The notes under the pieces: generated by a model
The model's input: the letters and a program-made list of their open reading frames with translations, nothing else
What the model was told of the DNA's origin: nothing
Databases searched by the model: none
Translations under genes and position numbers: made by a program
Source: an uncultured Anaerolineales bacterium
GTDB taxonomy: Bacteria; Chloroflexota; Anaerolineae; Anaerolineales; UBA4823
DNA: 61,079 bases
Assembly: GCA_937928795.1 (NCBI GenBank)
Contig: CALFWB010000023.1
Coordinates: 1-61,079, forward strand
Direction: 5' to 3'
Shown here: positions 24,904 to 33,285 of the stretch, in pieces
Layout of the letters: every line of letters starts with the position of its first letter
Position numbering within the stretch: the first letter of the stretch is position 1

Positions 24904-25281
24904 TTATTGCTTTAGCAGTTTGTTAATTTGTCGGATCAATTCGGCCGGCTCAACCGGCTTGCTCATAAAAGCGTTAATGTGGATATATTCATCGGTCGGG
25001 AACAGGGCTGCATAATCCGTGTTGGCAATCGAGGTCACCATGATAATCGGAATTTGGTTGATCTCTTCGTCCTCATGGATGCGTTGGGTGATGGTTAAGC
25101 CGTCCAATACGGTATCCATGATGACATCCAAGATCACCAAATCGGGCTTTTCGGATTTCATTTTCTGATAGCACTCGTTGCCACTAGCTGCGCTGAGCGT
25201 CGAATGACCGGCCTTTTCTAAAACAATTCGGGTGGCTTCCACAAAATCTGGGTCATCATCCACAATCAAAATCTTTGCCAT
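24904..25281 (-). CDS. Receiver-only response regulator
   Basis: A 125-residue CheY-like receiver without output domain. The acidic pocket is VDDDPDF, the phosphoacceptor is Asp52 in VILDVIMDT, the conserved Thr/Ser is in MVTS and the Lys in MSKP. The ATG at 25281 follows AGGAG and matches the receiver start; a frame to 25329 only adds unconserved residues. It resembles the receivers at 27091 and 35240 more than the one in the REC-kinase fusion: all three have an MDT or INT after the phosphoacceptor and a long beta4-alpha4 loop. Partners are unknown; cognate kinases are encoded in the same run. Confidence 0.9.
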   Translation of the reverse strand: MAKILIVDDDPDFVEATRIVLEKAGHSTLSAASGNECYQKMKSEKPDLVILDVIMDTVLDGLTITQRIHEDEEINQIPIIMVTSIANTDYAALFPTDEYIHINAFMSKPVEPAELIRQINKLLKQ

Positions 25282-25304
25282 TTTCTGCTCCTTTGACAGA
25301 AGGA

Positions 25305-26576
25305 TTAGAGAGGATTCCCCACCATGCATCTCTTATAGGTCAAATGATCTTCATACTCATCTCGAAAACGTTCGATCGTAGAACGAGCCGGATTGACCAG
25401 CGCCGAACCCATCGGACAAAAGGTCAGACCATCGATCTGGCGGGATAATTCAAGGGCTAAATCAAGGTCGGCCGGCTTGCCCTTGCCGCCTTCGATGCGC
25501 TCTAGAATTTCGTACAACCGCCGCGAACCCAAGCGGCACGGCACGCAGCGTCCACACGACTCATGGGCAAAGAATTTGGTCAAGCGCCGCGCCACTTCTA
25601 CCATACAGGTCGTCTCATCCATGACGATCATCGCCCCGGTGCCTAACTGACTGCCCACCGCAGCCAATGTCTCAAAGGCCATGGGGACATCCACATGCTC
25701 AGCAGTCAGAATTGGCGTAGAGGCACCACCCGGAATGACGGCTTTGAGTTTCTTGCCGCCGCGAATGCCGCCGGCATGTTCGTAGATAATCTCACCAATG
25801 GTTGTCCCCAAGGGCAACTCGTAGTTGCCGGGTCTATTTACATGCCCGCTGACCGAAAAAATCTTGGGTCCCTTGCTCTCGGCGGTGCCGATACTAGCAA
25901 ACCACTCTGGACCGCGCAGAATAATGTGCGGAATACAAGCTAAGGTCTCAATGTTATGCACGAGGGTTGGATAGCCAAATAAACCCACTTGGGCTGGATA
26001 AGGGGGCTTTAGCCTCGGATTGCCAGCTTTTCCCTCCAAAGATTCCAGCATTGCCGTCTCTTCCCCGCAAATATAAGCCCCTGCGCCACGGTGCACGGAC
26101 ATATCTAAATCGAAGCCTGAGCCGAGGATGTTCTTCCCTAAAAAGCCATGTTCGTATGCATCCGCAATGGCTTTGATCCAGCGCTTGACGCCCAAGAAGA
26201 ACTCGCCGCGAATATACACATAAGCCCGCTTTGCCCCGACCGCATAGCTAGCAATAATGACTCCCTCGATGACTTGATGCGGATCGCGTTCAACAATCTC
26301 TCTATCCTTGAATGTTCCCGGTTCGCCCTCGTCGGTGTTAACCGCCACAATCTTCGGAATGTCAGGGTCTTTGGGCATAAAACCCCACTTAACCCCGGCT
26401 GGGAAACCTGCTCCACCACGCCCGCGCAATCCAGACCGTTTGACCATCTCAATGAGTTCATCCGGCGATTTGGTCAGGGCTAAGCGCACGGCTTCGTAGC
26501 CGCCGTTTGCCAGATAGGTATAGATCTTTTCGGAATTGGGACGATGGATATTTCGGGTTAAGACTGGTTCAAACAT
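25305..26576 (-). CDS. nuoF: NuoF-like NADH-binding FMN/[4Fe-4S] subunit (second copy)
   Basis: Diaphorase subunit that exchanges electrons between NAD(H) and iron-sulfur carriers. NADH and FMN sites are visible in GLRGRGGAGFPAG, NTDEGEPGTFKDR and YICGEETAMLESLEG. The [4Fe-4S] ligands are in ESCGRCVPCRLG with a further Cys in TFCPMG. At 423 residues it has the core length of complex I NuoF, without the C-terminal ferredoxin domain found in the copy at 30875. The ATG at 26576 matches the conserved N-terminus (MFEPVLTRNIHRP). A longer frame would overlap nuoE. It pairs with the NuoE directly upstream. No membrane complex I genes are nearby, so it belongs to a soluble dehydrogenase or hydrogenase. 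Confidence 0.92.
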   Translation of the reverse strand: MFEPVLTRNIHRPNSEKIYTYLANGGYEAVRLALTKSPDELIEMVKRSGLRGRGGAGFPAGVKWGFMPKDPDIPKIVAVNTDEGEPGTFKDREIVERDPHQVIEGVIIASYAVGAKRAYVYIRGEFFLGVKRWIKAIADAYEHGFLGKNILGSGFDLDMSVHRGAGAYICGEETAMLESLEGKAGNPRLKPPYPAQVGLFGYPTLVHNIETLACIPHIILRGPEWFASIGTAESKGPKIFSVSGHVNRPGNYELPLGTTIGEIIYEHAGGIRGGKKLKAVIPGGASTPILTAEHVDVPMAFETLAAVGSQLGTGAMIVMDETTCMVEVARRLTKFFAHESCGRCVPCRLGSRRLYEILERIEGGKGKPADLDLALELSRQIDGLTFCPMGSALVNPARSTIERFRDEYEDHLTYKRCMVGNPL

Positions 26577-26601
26577 GACTTCACACTTTCTAAAAAACCC
26601 G

Positions 26602-27084
26602 CTATTCCGCTTGTTCCTGTAACCGCTCAATCAGTTGGTCAATAGCCGTAAAGGTCATATTCTCATAGAGCTCGTCATTGACCTTAAGGGCTGGAGCAGT
26701 CCCGCAGGCTGCCAGACACTGCACAACTTCTAGGGTAAACAACCCATCAGCGGTTGTCTCACCGGGCTGAATACCCAACTTGGCTGACACATATTCGATG
26801 ATCGGATCTGCACCACCAACCAGATAACAAGAAAGCCCTTCACAGACTTGAATGCGGTATTTCCCCTGTGGCTGCAGCTTGAACATCGTGTAAAAACTGG
26901 CGGTGCTTTTCACCTGCCCAACGCTCAAGTCCAAACGCTCGGCAACGCGGCGGATCGCTTCCTCGCTCAACCAACCAAACTGCTCTTGAGCGATATAGAG
27001 CGCAGCCAACAACATTGCCCGTTTGCGGCCATCTTCCAGCGGATCGGCCGCCGATGTCGTTGAATTAGATGAGACGATTGCCAT
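26602..27084 (-). CDS. nuoE: NuoE-like [2Fe-2S] subunit (second copy)
   Basis: Thioredoxin-fold [2Fe-2S] protein of 160 residues that partners NuoF. The four ligands are in CEGLSC (Cys-x4-Cys) and CLAACG (Cys-x3-Cys). The N-terminal helical part (LYIAQEQFGWLSEEAIRRVA, STASFYTMF) is typical. The ATG follows AAGGAAG. It is 25 bp upstream of its nuoF and 6 bp downstream of a receiver gene. Its sequence differs clearly from the NuoE at 32806, so the two pairs are not a recent duplication. Confidence 0.93.
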   Translation of the reverse strand: MAIVSSNSTTSAADPLEDGRKRAMLLAALYIAQEQFGWLSEEAIRRVAERLDLSVGQVKSTASFYTMFKLQPQGKYRIQVCEGLSCYLVGGADPIIEYVSAKLGIQPGETTADGLFTLEVVQCLAACGTAPALKVNDELYENMTFTAIDQLIERLQEQAE

Positions 27085-27090
27085 TGTTCA

Positions 27091-27480
27091 TTACTTCCTT
27101 TGTTCCAAGACACTCCCCACCGTCTGAAGGAGCGTTTGGGGAGAGAATGGTTTAGGCAACCAAGCCGCAGCGTAATGCACATCTCCAGGCTTAACCCGCT
27201 CAGCATATGGTCCATCTGCGATAGAGGTGACAAAAACGATCGGCAAGTGACGCAAGATCGGATCGCGATGCAAGCGCTCGCCAAATTCCAACCCCTCCTC
27301 GACCGTGTTGATCACCAAATCCAAGAGGATTAAGTCGGGCCAGTCCTTCTCAATCCGCTCCATCGCCTGCCGCGTATCCGCTGCGGTGATGACTTCATAG
27401 CCGGCCGGCTCTAAAATGGTGCGGCTGATTTCACAGAAATCTGGGTCATCATCGACGATCAAAACGCGGGCAAGGGTCAT
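27091..27480 (-). CDS. Receiver-only response regulator
   Basis: A 129-residue CheY-like domain with VDDDPDF, the phosphoacceptor Asp54 in LILLDLVINT, VTS and LPKPFS. There is no output domain. The start at 27480 (MTLARVLIVDDD) fits the fold; ten further upstream residues are possible but unconserved. It lies between the ferritin-like gene and the second nuoE, inside the redox gene run. The order implies that its product is made in fixed ratio with the NuoEF subunits. Confidence 0.9.
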   Translation of the reverse strand: MTLARVLIVDDDPDFCEISRTILEPAGYEVITAADTRQAMERIEKDWPDLILLDLVINTVEEGLEFGERLHRDPILRHLPIVFVTSIADGPYAERVKPGDVHYAAAWLPKPFSPQTLLQTVGSVLEQRK

Positions 27481-27523
27481 CTTCGGGATCCACGAAAGAC
27501 AACCAACCACTCAACTCAATGTC

Positions 27524-28012
27524 CTAACCGCCCCATGGCATTTGGGCATACTGTTCAAAAATGGTATCGTGCATGTTCTTGAACAGCGCCTCGTGGGTGC
27601 GTTCCCACTCCGCCAGAGAGTGCAGAACCTGCTTTGCGTTCCCTTCTGCCTTTGCCGCCGCCATCTCATAGAATTCGGCAAAATCGCGCTCGATCAAATA
27701 TGCCATGCGCAATACCGGTAGATCGGCTACCATGGCTTCGGCAACACTCTGATCGACTTTCTCGCTTTCGGAACGCTGGGCAAAAAAGCTGCTAGGTTGT
27801 AAACTCTCTTCCACGACAACAACCGCTTGCCCTTCGTTGAGCGAAGCCAATTGTTTCTCGATGAAGAAGATGTGTTTTTGTTCTTCCTGAGCGAGAACCT
27901 TAAAGGCTCCTTTCGCTGCTGCGTGTTGTAAGCGCTCGGCGTTCTCCTCGAAAAAGCGCTTTCCTTCCATCTCACGCTGTAAGGCATACTCATAAATTTT
28001 GCGAATATCCAT
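27524..28012 (-). CDS. Ferritin-like (rubrerythrin-type) diiron protein
   Basis: A four-helix-bundle protein of 162 residues with the diiron-type motifs AQEEQKH and AEWERTHE and the matching glutamates in REMEGKRFFEENA and IERDFAEFYEMAA. It lacks the C-terminal rubredoxin Cys pairs of classic rubrerythrin. In anaerobes such proteins often reduce peroxide or handle iron (family knowledge). Its place directly after fdhA, behind AAGGGAG, suggests protection or maturation of the oxygen-sensitive iron-sulfur and molybdenum enzymes. Confidence 0.85.
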   Translation of the reverse strand: MDIRKIYEYALQREMEGKRFFEENAERLQHAAAKGAFKVLAQEEQKHIFFIEKQLASLNEGQAVVVVEESLQPSSFFAQRSESEKVDQSVAEAMVADLPVLRMAYLIERDFAEFYEMAAAKAEGNAKQVLHSLAEWERTHEALFKNMHDTIFEQYAQMPWGG

Positions 28013-28048
28013 AGAATGCTCCCTTTAGAAATCCTTCAAAACCAATTT

Positions 28049-30829
28049 TTATTCTACCGCTTCTACTTTGACCGCGCAAACTTTGTACTCTGGAATCTTG
28101 GCGATTGGGTCTAAAGCAGCATGGGTCAAGACGTTGGCAGAAGCTTCTGGGAAGTGAAAATTAGCATAGACCATGCCGGGCAGAACCCGATCGGTGATCC
28201 ATGCTTCTGCCACAATGCTGCCGCGCCGCGAAGTGACGCGCACCCGCCGCTGTCCGTTCAAGCCTAATCGTTCGGCATCTTCAGGATGAACTTCGATCAG
28301 CGGTTTGGGATAAATCTCCAACAAACCTTGTGAGCGCCGACTGAGTTCTCCGCCGTGCCAGTGATACAACACCCGCCCTGTAGAAAGGATCATGGGGTAA
28401 GCCTCATCGGGTAACTCTGCGGCAGGGATATGTTCGATGGCAGCGAATTTCCCCAAGCCGCGCGCAAATTTGCCCACGTGTAAGATGGGTGTACCTACAT
28501 GGTGCTCGTCTTTGACGGGCCATTGGAAGGTTTCACCGCGTTGCAGCCTTTCATACTTTACACCGGCATAGCTTGGGGCAAGGGCATTGATCTCGTCCAT
28601 GATCTCGCTTGGCTGGCGATAATCCCAGTGCGCATAAGGAGCTTGGTTATCCACTTTTCTGCCATTTTCTGGACTCGCCAGAATGCGATTCGCCACTTCG
28701 CAAAGGATTTGCCAATCGGGACGCGCCCCCTCTAAAGGCTGCAGCGCTTGACGGACAAGTTGAATGCGGCGTTCGGTGTTGGTGAAAGTGCCGCTTTTCT
28801 CTGCAAAGCTCACACCCGGCAGCAAGACATCGGCGTAAGGGGCCGTTTCCGTGTAAAAGATGTCTTGTAACACCACAAACTCACAGGCTTCAAGGCATTC
28901 CCGCACATGGTTGGTATCCGGGTCACTCATCATAGGGTCTTCTGCCATGATATACAAGGCTTTGATTTTGCCTTCTTTGGCGGCGGGGATCATCTCTGTT
29001 ACGGTCATCCCCACTTTGGTTGACATTGGGGCACCCCATGCCTCACTGAATTTTTTAGCTGCTTCCTCACTGGTGACCGGCTGATAGGCAGGATAGACAT
29101 TGGGCAAGCCGCCCATATCACATGCCCCCTGGACATTGTTTTGTCCGCGCAGGGGGTTCACACCCCCGCCGGGGATGCCCATATTGCCCAAAAGCATTTG
29201 CAAATTCGCCAGCGACATAACGTTATAAACGCCGGTGGTGTGTTGGGTAATCCCCATTGCCCAAATCACCGCCATCGGCTTATGGGTTCCCATAATTTGG
29301 GCTGCTTCGTGGAGTAGCTCTTGTGGCACACCGGTAATCTCGCTGACTACCTCAGGTGGATATTGTTCGACAACAGCTTTGAATTCCTCAAAACCCTCGG
29401 TGCGTTCGGCAATAAAATCTTTATCTTCCCAGCCATTTTTCAAAATGAGATACATTAAGCCGTTAAGTAAGGCAATGTCTGTACCCGGCTTATGTTGTAA
29501 ATGCAAGGTAGCAAAATCCACCAAGGGGATTTGGCGCGGGTCAGCTACGATGAGGATTGCATCCCTTTGCCTGACAGCTTGGCGGATTTTCATCCCGATC
29601 ACCGGGTGTTGTTCGGTTGTGTTCGATCCGATGACAAAAAAGACCTTAGCTTGCTGAGTAACGTCCTCAATGGAATTGGACATCGCTCCACTACCGAATG
29701 AAATTGCCAGCCCGGCCACCGTGCTGGAGTGACACAAACGGGCACAGTGATCGATGTTGTTGGTGCCGATAATTTGGCGAGCTAATTTGTTCATCAAGTA
29801 ATTTTCTTCGTTGGTGCACTTTGCCGAAGTGAGCAAACCCACCGCATCGCTTCCGTAGGTGTTCCGCGTTTCAATGAGTTTGCGACTGACAATCTCTAAA
29901 GCTGTATCCCAATCCACCTCAATCCACTCGCCGCGCTCTTTGCCTGCCCGCTTGCCGCCTTCCAGCAAGTATTTTCGGACGCGAGGCTTGGTCAAGCGGT
30001 CGGCATGGTGGACAAAATCATTCCCAAAACGGCCCTTAACGCAGGTAAAGCCCTGATTGACCGGGGCGTTTTCTACGCCGACAACGTTAACGATATGGTT
30101 GTTGCGCACCTGTAACTCAATCTGACAACCCACACCGCAGTAGGTACAAACCGTCTGGACTTTCTGCAACTGATAGGGACGGCCCTTTCCGAGGGTCATC
30201 TTAGGCCACAAAGCGCCCGTTGGGCACACCTCCACACAACTGCCACAAAACTCACACGGGCTATCCTGCATGGTGCTATCGGCGCCAAACCCGATGTAGG
30301 CATTGAAACCGCGGTAGAAGACACTGATTGCCTCCACTCCATTGATGTACGTACAAGCCCGCACGCAGCGGCGGCATAAAATACACTTATTGCGATCGAC
30401 CACGATAAAGGGATTGCTGGCATCAATGGCGTAGGAATGTTTTTCTCCTTGATACCGATCACCCGTGATGCCATATTCATAGGCTAAATCCTGCAAAAGA
30501 CAGTTGCCGGTTGCCTCACACGTCATACAATCCAAAGGATGATCGGAAATCAGCAGTTCCAACGAGAATTTGCGCGCCTCCATCACTTTTGGCGAATGCG
30601 TGTGGATAACCAGACCCTCCGAGACCGGAAAAGTGCAGGCTGGTTGCAAGGTGCGCTGGCGTTCGATCTCAACCAGACAAATGCGACAAGCTCCTTCAGG
30701 AGGAAGGGCTGGATGGTCACACAAGACCGGAATATAGATTCCATGTTCACGCGCTGCCTGTAAAACCGTTTGACCATACCGCGCTTGGATTTTTTTGCCA
30801 TCAATCGTAATGGTTGCTTTTTCGATCAT
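28049..30829 (-). CDS. fdhA: Formate dehydrogenase catalytic subunit with NuoG-like N-terminus, Cys type
   Basis: Mo/W-bis-pterin enzyme that interconverts formate and CO2 in the cytoplasm (no Tat signal). Domains in order: [2Fe-2S] plant-type domain (Cys37, 48, 51, 65); His/Cys3 [4Fe-4S] (His97, Cys101, 104, 110); two [4Fe-4S] clusters (Cys149-159, Cys192-202); the MopB [4Fe-4S] (Cys228, 231, 235, 263); and the molybdopterin domains to the C-terminal RVTSRRGSI region. In DHCARLCHSSTV the active-site residue is Cys366 (codon TGT), followed by His367, in the place of selenocysteine in E. coli FdhF. The 926 residues match NAD-linked FdhA proteins. It follows the NuoE/[2Fe-2S]/NuoF genes that should carry electrons to NAD. 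A related oxidoreductase with another substrate is possible but less likely. Confidence 0.88.
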   Translation of the reverse strand: MIEKATITIDGKKIQARYGQTVLQAAREHGIYIPVLCDHPALPPEGACRICLVEIERQRTLQPACTFPVSEGLVIHTHSPKVMEARKFSLELLISDHPLDCMTCEATGNCLLQDLAYEYGITGDRYQGEKHSYAIDASNPFIVVDRNKCILCRRCVRACTYINGVEAISVFYRGFNAYIGFGADSTMQDSPCEFCGSCVEVCPTGALWPKMTLGKGRPYQLQKVQTVCTYCGVGCQIELQVRNNHIVNVVGVENAPVNQGFTCVKGRFGNDFVHHADRLTKPRVRKYLLEGGKRAGKERGEWIEVDWDTALEIVSRKLIETRNTYGSDAVGLLTSAKCTNEENYLMNKLARQIIGTNNIDHCARLCHSSTVAGLAISFGSGAMSNSIEDVTQQAKVFFVIGSNTTEQHPVIGMKIRQAVRQRDAILIVADPRQIPLVDFATLHLQHKPGTDIALLNGLMYLILKNGWEDKDFIAERTEGFEEFKAVVEQYPPEVVSEITGVPQELLHEAAQIMGTHKPMAVIWAMGITQHTTGVYNVMSLANLQMLLGNMGIPGGGVNPLRGQNNVQGACDMGGLPNVYPAYQPVTSEEAAKKFSEAWGAPMSTKVGMTVTEMIPAAKEGKIKALYIMAEDPMMSDPDTNHVRECLEACEFVVLQDIFYTETAPYADVLLPGVSFAEKSGTFTNTERRIQLVRQALQPLEGARPDWQILCEVANRILASPENGRKVDNQAPYAHWDYRQPSEIMDEINALAPSYAGVKYERLQRGETFQWPVKDEHHVGTPILHVGKFARGLGKFAAIEHIPAAELPDEAYPMILSTGRVLYHWHGGELSRRSQGLLEIYPKPLIEVHPEDAERLGLNGQRRVRVTSRRGSIVAEAWITDRVLPGMVYANFHFPEASANVLTHAALDPIAKIPEYKVCAVKVEAVE

Positions 30830-30874
30830 GATTTGGCTTCCTCTCTTCTCACAAGGTTCGGATACCCCAAGAAG

Positions 30875-32398
30875 TCACTCGATCAGAATCGCGTCAAACT
30901 TGCAGACGGTGATGCAAATCCCACATCGCTCACAAATGCTGGGATCGATGTAGTGAACTTCCCGTTTTTCGCCGCTGATTGCGCCGGCAGGGCAGTTGCG
31001 CTTACACACCATACAGCCGGTGCAATTCTCCTCAATTACCCGATAAGTAATCAACCCTTTACACACTTTGGCAGGACATTTTTTGTCGTAAATGTGCGCC
31101 TCGTATTCCGAGCGGAAAAAGCGCAAGGAAGCCATAACCGGCCCTGGGGTGAGTTGTCCCAAAGCACACAAGGAGGCTTCCTTCATGTTGCGCGAGATGT
31201 ATTCGATTTCATCCAAGTCTTCTGGCTTGCCTTCGCCGTTGCTGATGCGGGTCAACACCTCTAATAAGCGACGCCCACCGATGCGGCAGGGCACACATTT
31301 GCCACAGGATTCAGCCGAAGCAAAGGTCAAGAAGTATTTGGCGAACTCGACCATACAGGTATCTTCGTCAACGACGATCATCCCTCCCGATCCCATGGTT
31401 GCCCCGGCTTGCACCAATGAGTCGAAGTCCACCGGCGTGTCTAAGGCTTCAGCGGGTAAGCAGCCTCCAAGAGGTCCCCCCGTTTGAACGGCTTTGAATT
31501 TTTTTCCACCGGGGATGCCTCCCCCAATATCATAAATAATCTCCCGCAAGGTGATTCCCATTGGCACTTCGATTAGACCGGTGCGGTTAATCTTACCGGT
31601 TAGCGCAAAGATCGCCGTGCCGGGTGAATTTTCGGTGCCGATGCTGGCAAACCACTCCGCCCCATTGAGGATAATTTGCGGAGTCATGGCGTAACTCTTG
31701 ACATTATTCACATTGGAAGGCTTGCTCCACAAGCCCGAGACAGCCGGGAAAGGCGGGCGCGGGCGTGGCTCGCCGCGTCTGCCTTCAATGGACGCCATCA
31801 GAGCTGTTTCCTCCCCGCAGACAAAAGCCCCAGCGCCTTCTTTGATATGTAAATCAAAATTGAAATTGCTACCCAAGATGTTTTTACCCAAAAACCCATA
31901 ATCGCGGGCTTGCTGAATGGCGGTCTTTAGGTGCGCAATTGCCAGCGGATATTCTGCTCGGCAGTAGATATACCCTTCCTCTGAACCGATAGCATAAGCA
32001 GCAATTGCCATTCCTTCGATAACACTATGCGGGTCACCCTCTAATATAGAACGATCCATGAAGGCACCCGGGTCTCCTTCGTCCGCATTGCAGATTACAT
32101 ACTTCGGCCTAGCTGGCGAACGGCGGGCAAATTCCCACTTGATGCCCGTCACAAAGCCAGCGCCACCGCGCCCGCGCAGTTTAGACTCTTTCATCACCCC
32201 GATCACCTCATCGGGCGTCATTTCAGTCAGCGCTTTTGCCAGAGCTAAATAGCCGCCGCGGGCGATATAGTCTTCAATTCGCTGCGGATTGATGATGCCA
32301 CAATTGCGCAGGGCAATGCGAACCTGCTTGCGATAATACGGCAGCTCTGTATAGGTTGGGATCGCAACTTGATCCTGTTGAAGTTCCACGTTTTCCAT
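30875..32398 (-). CDS. nuoF: NuoF-like diaphorase subunit with C-terminal 2[4Fe-4S] domain (HndC/HydB type)
   Basis: NAD(H)-oxidising flavin subunit of a soluble formate dehydrogenase or hydrogenase. The NADH/FMN motifs are RGRGGAGFVTG, NADEGDPGAFMDR and FVCGEETALMASIEG. N3-type ligands are in ESCGKCVPCRIGG with a Cys in SLCALG. The C-terminus adds a ferredoxin domain with CTGCMVCKRNCP and CERCGICITVCK. The start at 32398 (507 residues) uses AGGAG at good spacing; the ATG one codon earlier is equivalent. It lies between the [2Fe-2S] gene and fdhA, the standard order of NAD-linked formate dehydrogenase and HndABCD-like operons. Electron bifurcation is conceivable for this subunit type but not shown. 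Confidence 0.92.
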   Translation of the reverse strand: MENVELQQDQVAIPTYTELPYYRKQVRIALRNCGIINPQRIEDYIARGGYLALAKALTEMTPDEVIGVMKESKLRGRGGAGFVTGIKWEFARRSPARPKYVICNADEGDPGAFMDRSILEGDPHSVIEGMAIAAYAIGSEEGYIYCRAEYPLAIAHLKTAIQQARDYGFLGKNILGSNFNFDLHIKEGAGAFVCGEETALMASIEGRRGEPRPRPPFPAVSGLWSKPSNVNNVKSYAMTPQIILNGAEWFASIGTENSPGTAIFALTGKINRTGLIEVPMGITLREIIYDIGGGIPGGKKFKAVQTGGPLGGCLPAEALDTPVDFDSLVQAGATMGSGGMIVVDEDTCMVEFAKYFLTFASAESCGKCVPCRIGGRRLLEVLTRISNGEGKPEDLDEIEYISRNMKEASLCALGQLTPGPVMASLRFFRSEYEAHIYDKKCPAKVCKGLITYRVIEENCTGCMVCKRNCPAGAISGEKREVHYIDPSICERCGICITVCKFDAILIE

Positions 32399-32415
32399 CA
32401 TCCACTCCTTTGGCG

Positions 32416-32793
32416 CTACCAGTCTGTAGGCACAATACCAACAACCCATTCCATCACCGGTTTTCCACCGATGATATGTTCATCAATAATGCGGGCTACC
32501 ATAGCCGGTTTGACATTCCCATAAGTCACTCGCGGTTGATTGGGCAATTGCACATCCACCAACGGTTCGCGCACGCACATCCCGATACAGCCAACCGTGG
32601 TGATTTCAGCCGAAAGATTCCGTTTCTGTAACTCCCGCTCAATCTGTTCGAGGGTTTCCCCGGCTCCAGCGGCTAATCCGCAGGTGCCGGCCCCGACATA
32701 AATGATCACTTTCTCTTGGTAGGCTTGCTTGCGCAATTGTTGCTGCTCTTGCATCAAAGCTTTCAGTTCTTCCAGACTCCCAATCTTAGCCAT
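32416..32793 (-). CDS. Thioredoxin-like [2Fe-2S] protein (HndB-like)
   Basis: Small electron carrier of 125 residues with a thioredoxin-like ferredoxin fold. Visible cysteines are Cys38 in VGAGTCGLAAGAG and Cys69/Cys73 in VGCIGMCVREP. A fourth ligand is not obvious, as in several relatives of this small family. An N-terminal helix (SLEELKALMQEQQQLRKQ) precedes the fold. AGGAGG lies before the ATG. Its position between NuoE and NuoF is the one seen for HndB in NADP-reducing hydrogenase operons. Confidence 0.88.
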   Translation of the reverse strand: MAKIGSLEELKALMQEQQQLRKQAYQEKVIIYVGAGTCGLAAGAGETLEQIERELQKRNLSAEITTVGCIGMCVREPLVDVQLPNQPRVTYGNVKPAMVARIIDEHIIGGKPVMEWVVGIVPTDW

Positions 32794-32805
32794 TCCTCAC
32801 CCTCC

Positions 32806-33285
32806 TTAGTCCAACCGTTTCAACTGGCGTACCAGCTTATCGGGTTCGGTTTGTCCGTAGACCTTCTCATCCACGACAACGACCGGCGCCAAACCACACG
32901 AACCCAAACAATAAACAATTTCGAGGGTATATTTGTAGTCCGGCGAAGAGCCACCCGGTGGCGTCTCCAATTGCTCATGGATCACATCCACCGTTTTCAT
33001 CGCTCCTTTGACGTGACAGGCTGTTCCGTCACAAACCCGAATGAGATGTCGGCCGCGCCGTTTGAGGTGAAATTGGGCATAAAAGGTGGCAACGCCTTGG
33101 ATGCGGCTGAGCGGAATGCGCATCCTTTTGGAGATTTCCTTCAAAATCGGTTTGGGAAGATACCCATAAACCTCCTGGGTGCGTTGGAGGATGGGAATTA
33201 CGGCTCCTTTCTGGTCTTTATATCCTTCTAGAATTTCCAAGAGTGGAGCAAGGTCAAAGGTTTGGTCTTCGAAGGTTTCGCTCAT
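32806..33285 (-). CDS. nuoE: NuoE-like [2Fe-2S] subunit (HndA-like)
   Basis: Thioredoxin-fold partner of NuoF, 159 residues. The four [2Fe-2S] ligands are in CDGTAC (Cys-x4-Cys) and YCLGSC (Cys-x3-Cys). The N-terminal part has VIPILQRTQEVYGYLP and GVATFYAQF. The start codon shares ATGA with the stop of the histidine kinase gene upstream (4-bp overlap), which directly couples a sensor kinase to a catalytic redox module. It precedes the [2Fe-2S], NuoF and fdhA genes. Confidence 0.94.
   Translation of the reverse strand: MSETFEDQTFDLAPLLEILEGYKDQKGAVIPILQRTQEVYGYLPKPILKEISKRMRIPLSRIQGVATFYAQFHLKRRGRHLIRVCDGTACHVKGAMKTVDVIHEQLETPPGGSSPDYKYTLEIVYCLGSCGLAPVVVVDEKVYGQTEPDKLVRQLKRLD

Noticed and set aside
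29732..29734. Possible selenocysteine in the formate dehydrogenase
   Set aside because: The codon at the active-site position is TGT (Cys366), not TGA, and the frame is continuous.
28049..30829. [FeFe]-hydrogenase, because the N-terminal Fe-S domains look alike
   Set aside because: No H-cluster motifs are present; the rest is a MopB molybdopterin enzyme with the CH active-site pair.
25305..33285. NuoE/NuoF/NuoG-like genes as part of respiratory complex I
   Set aside because: No membrane or Q-module subunits (NuoA, H, J-N, B-D) are present, and the NuoG-like part is the N-terminus of a formate dehydrogenase.
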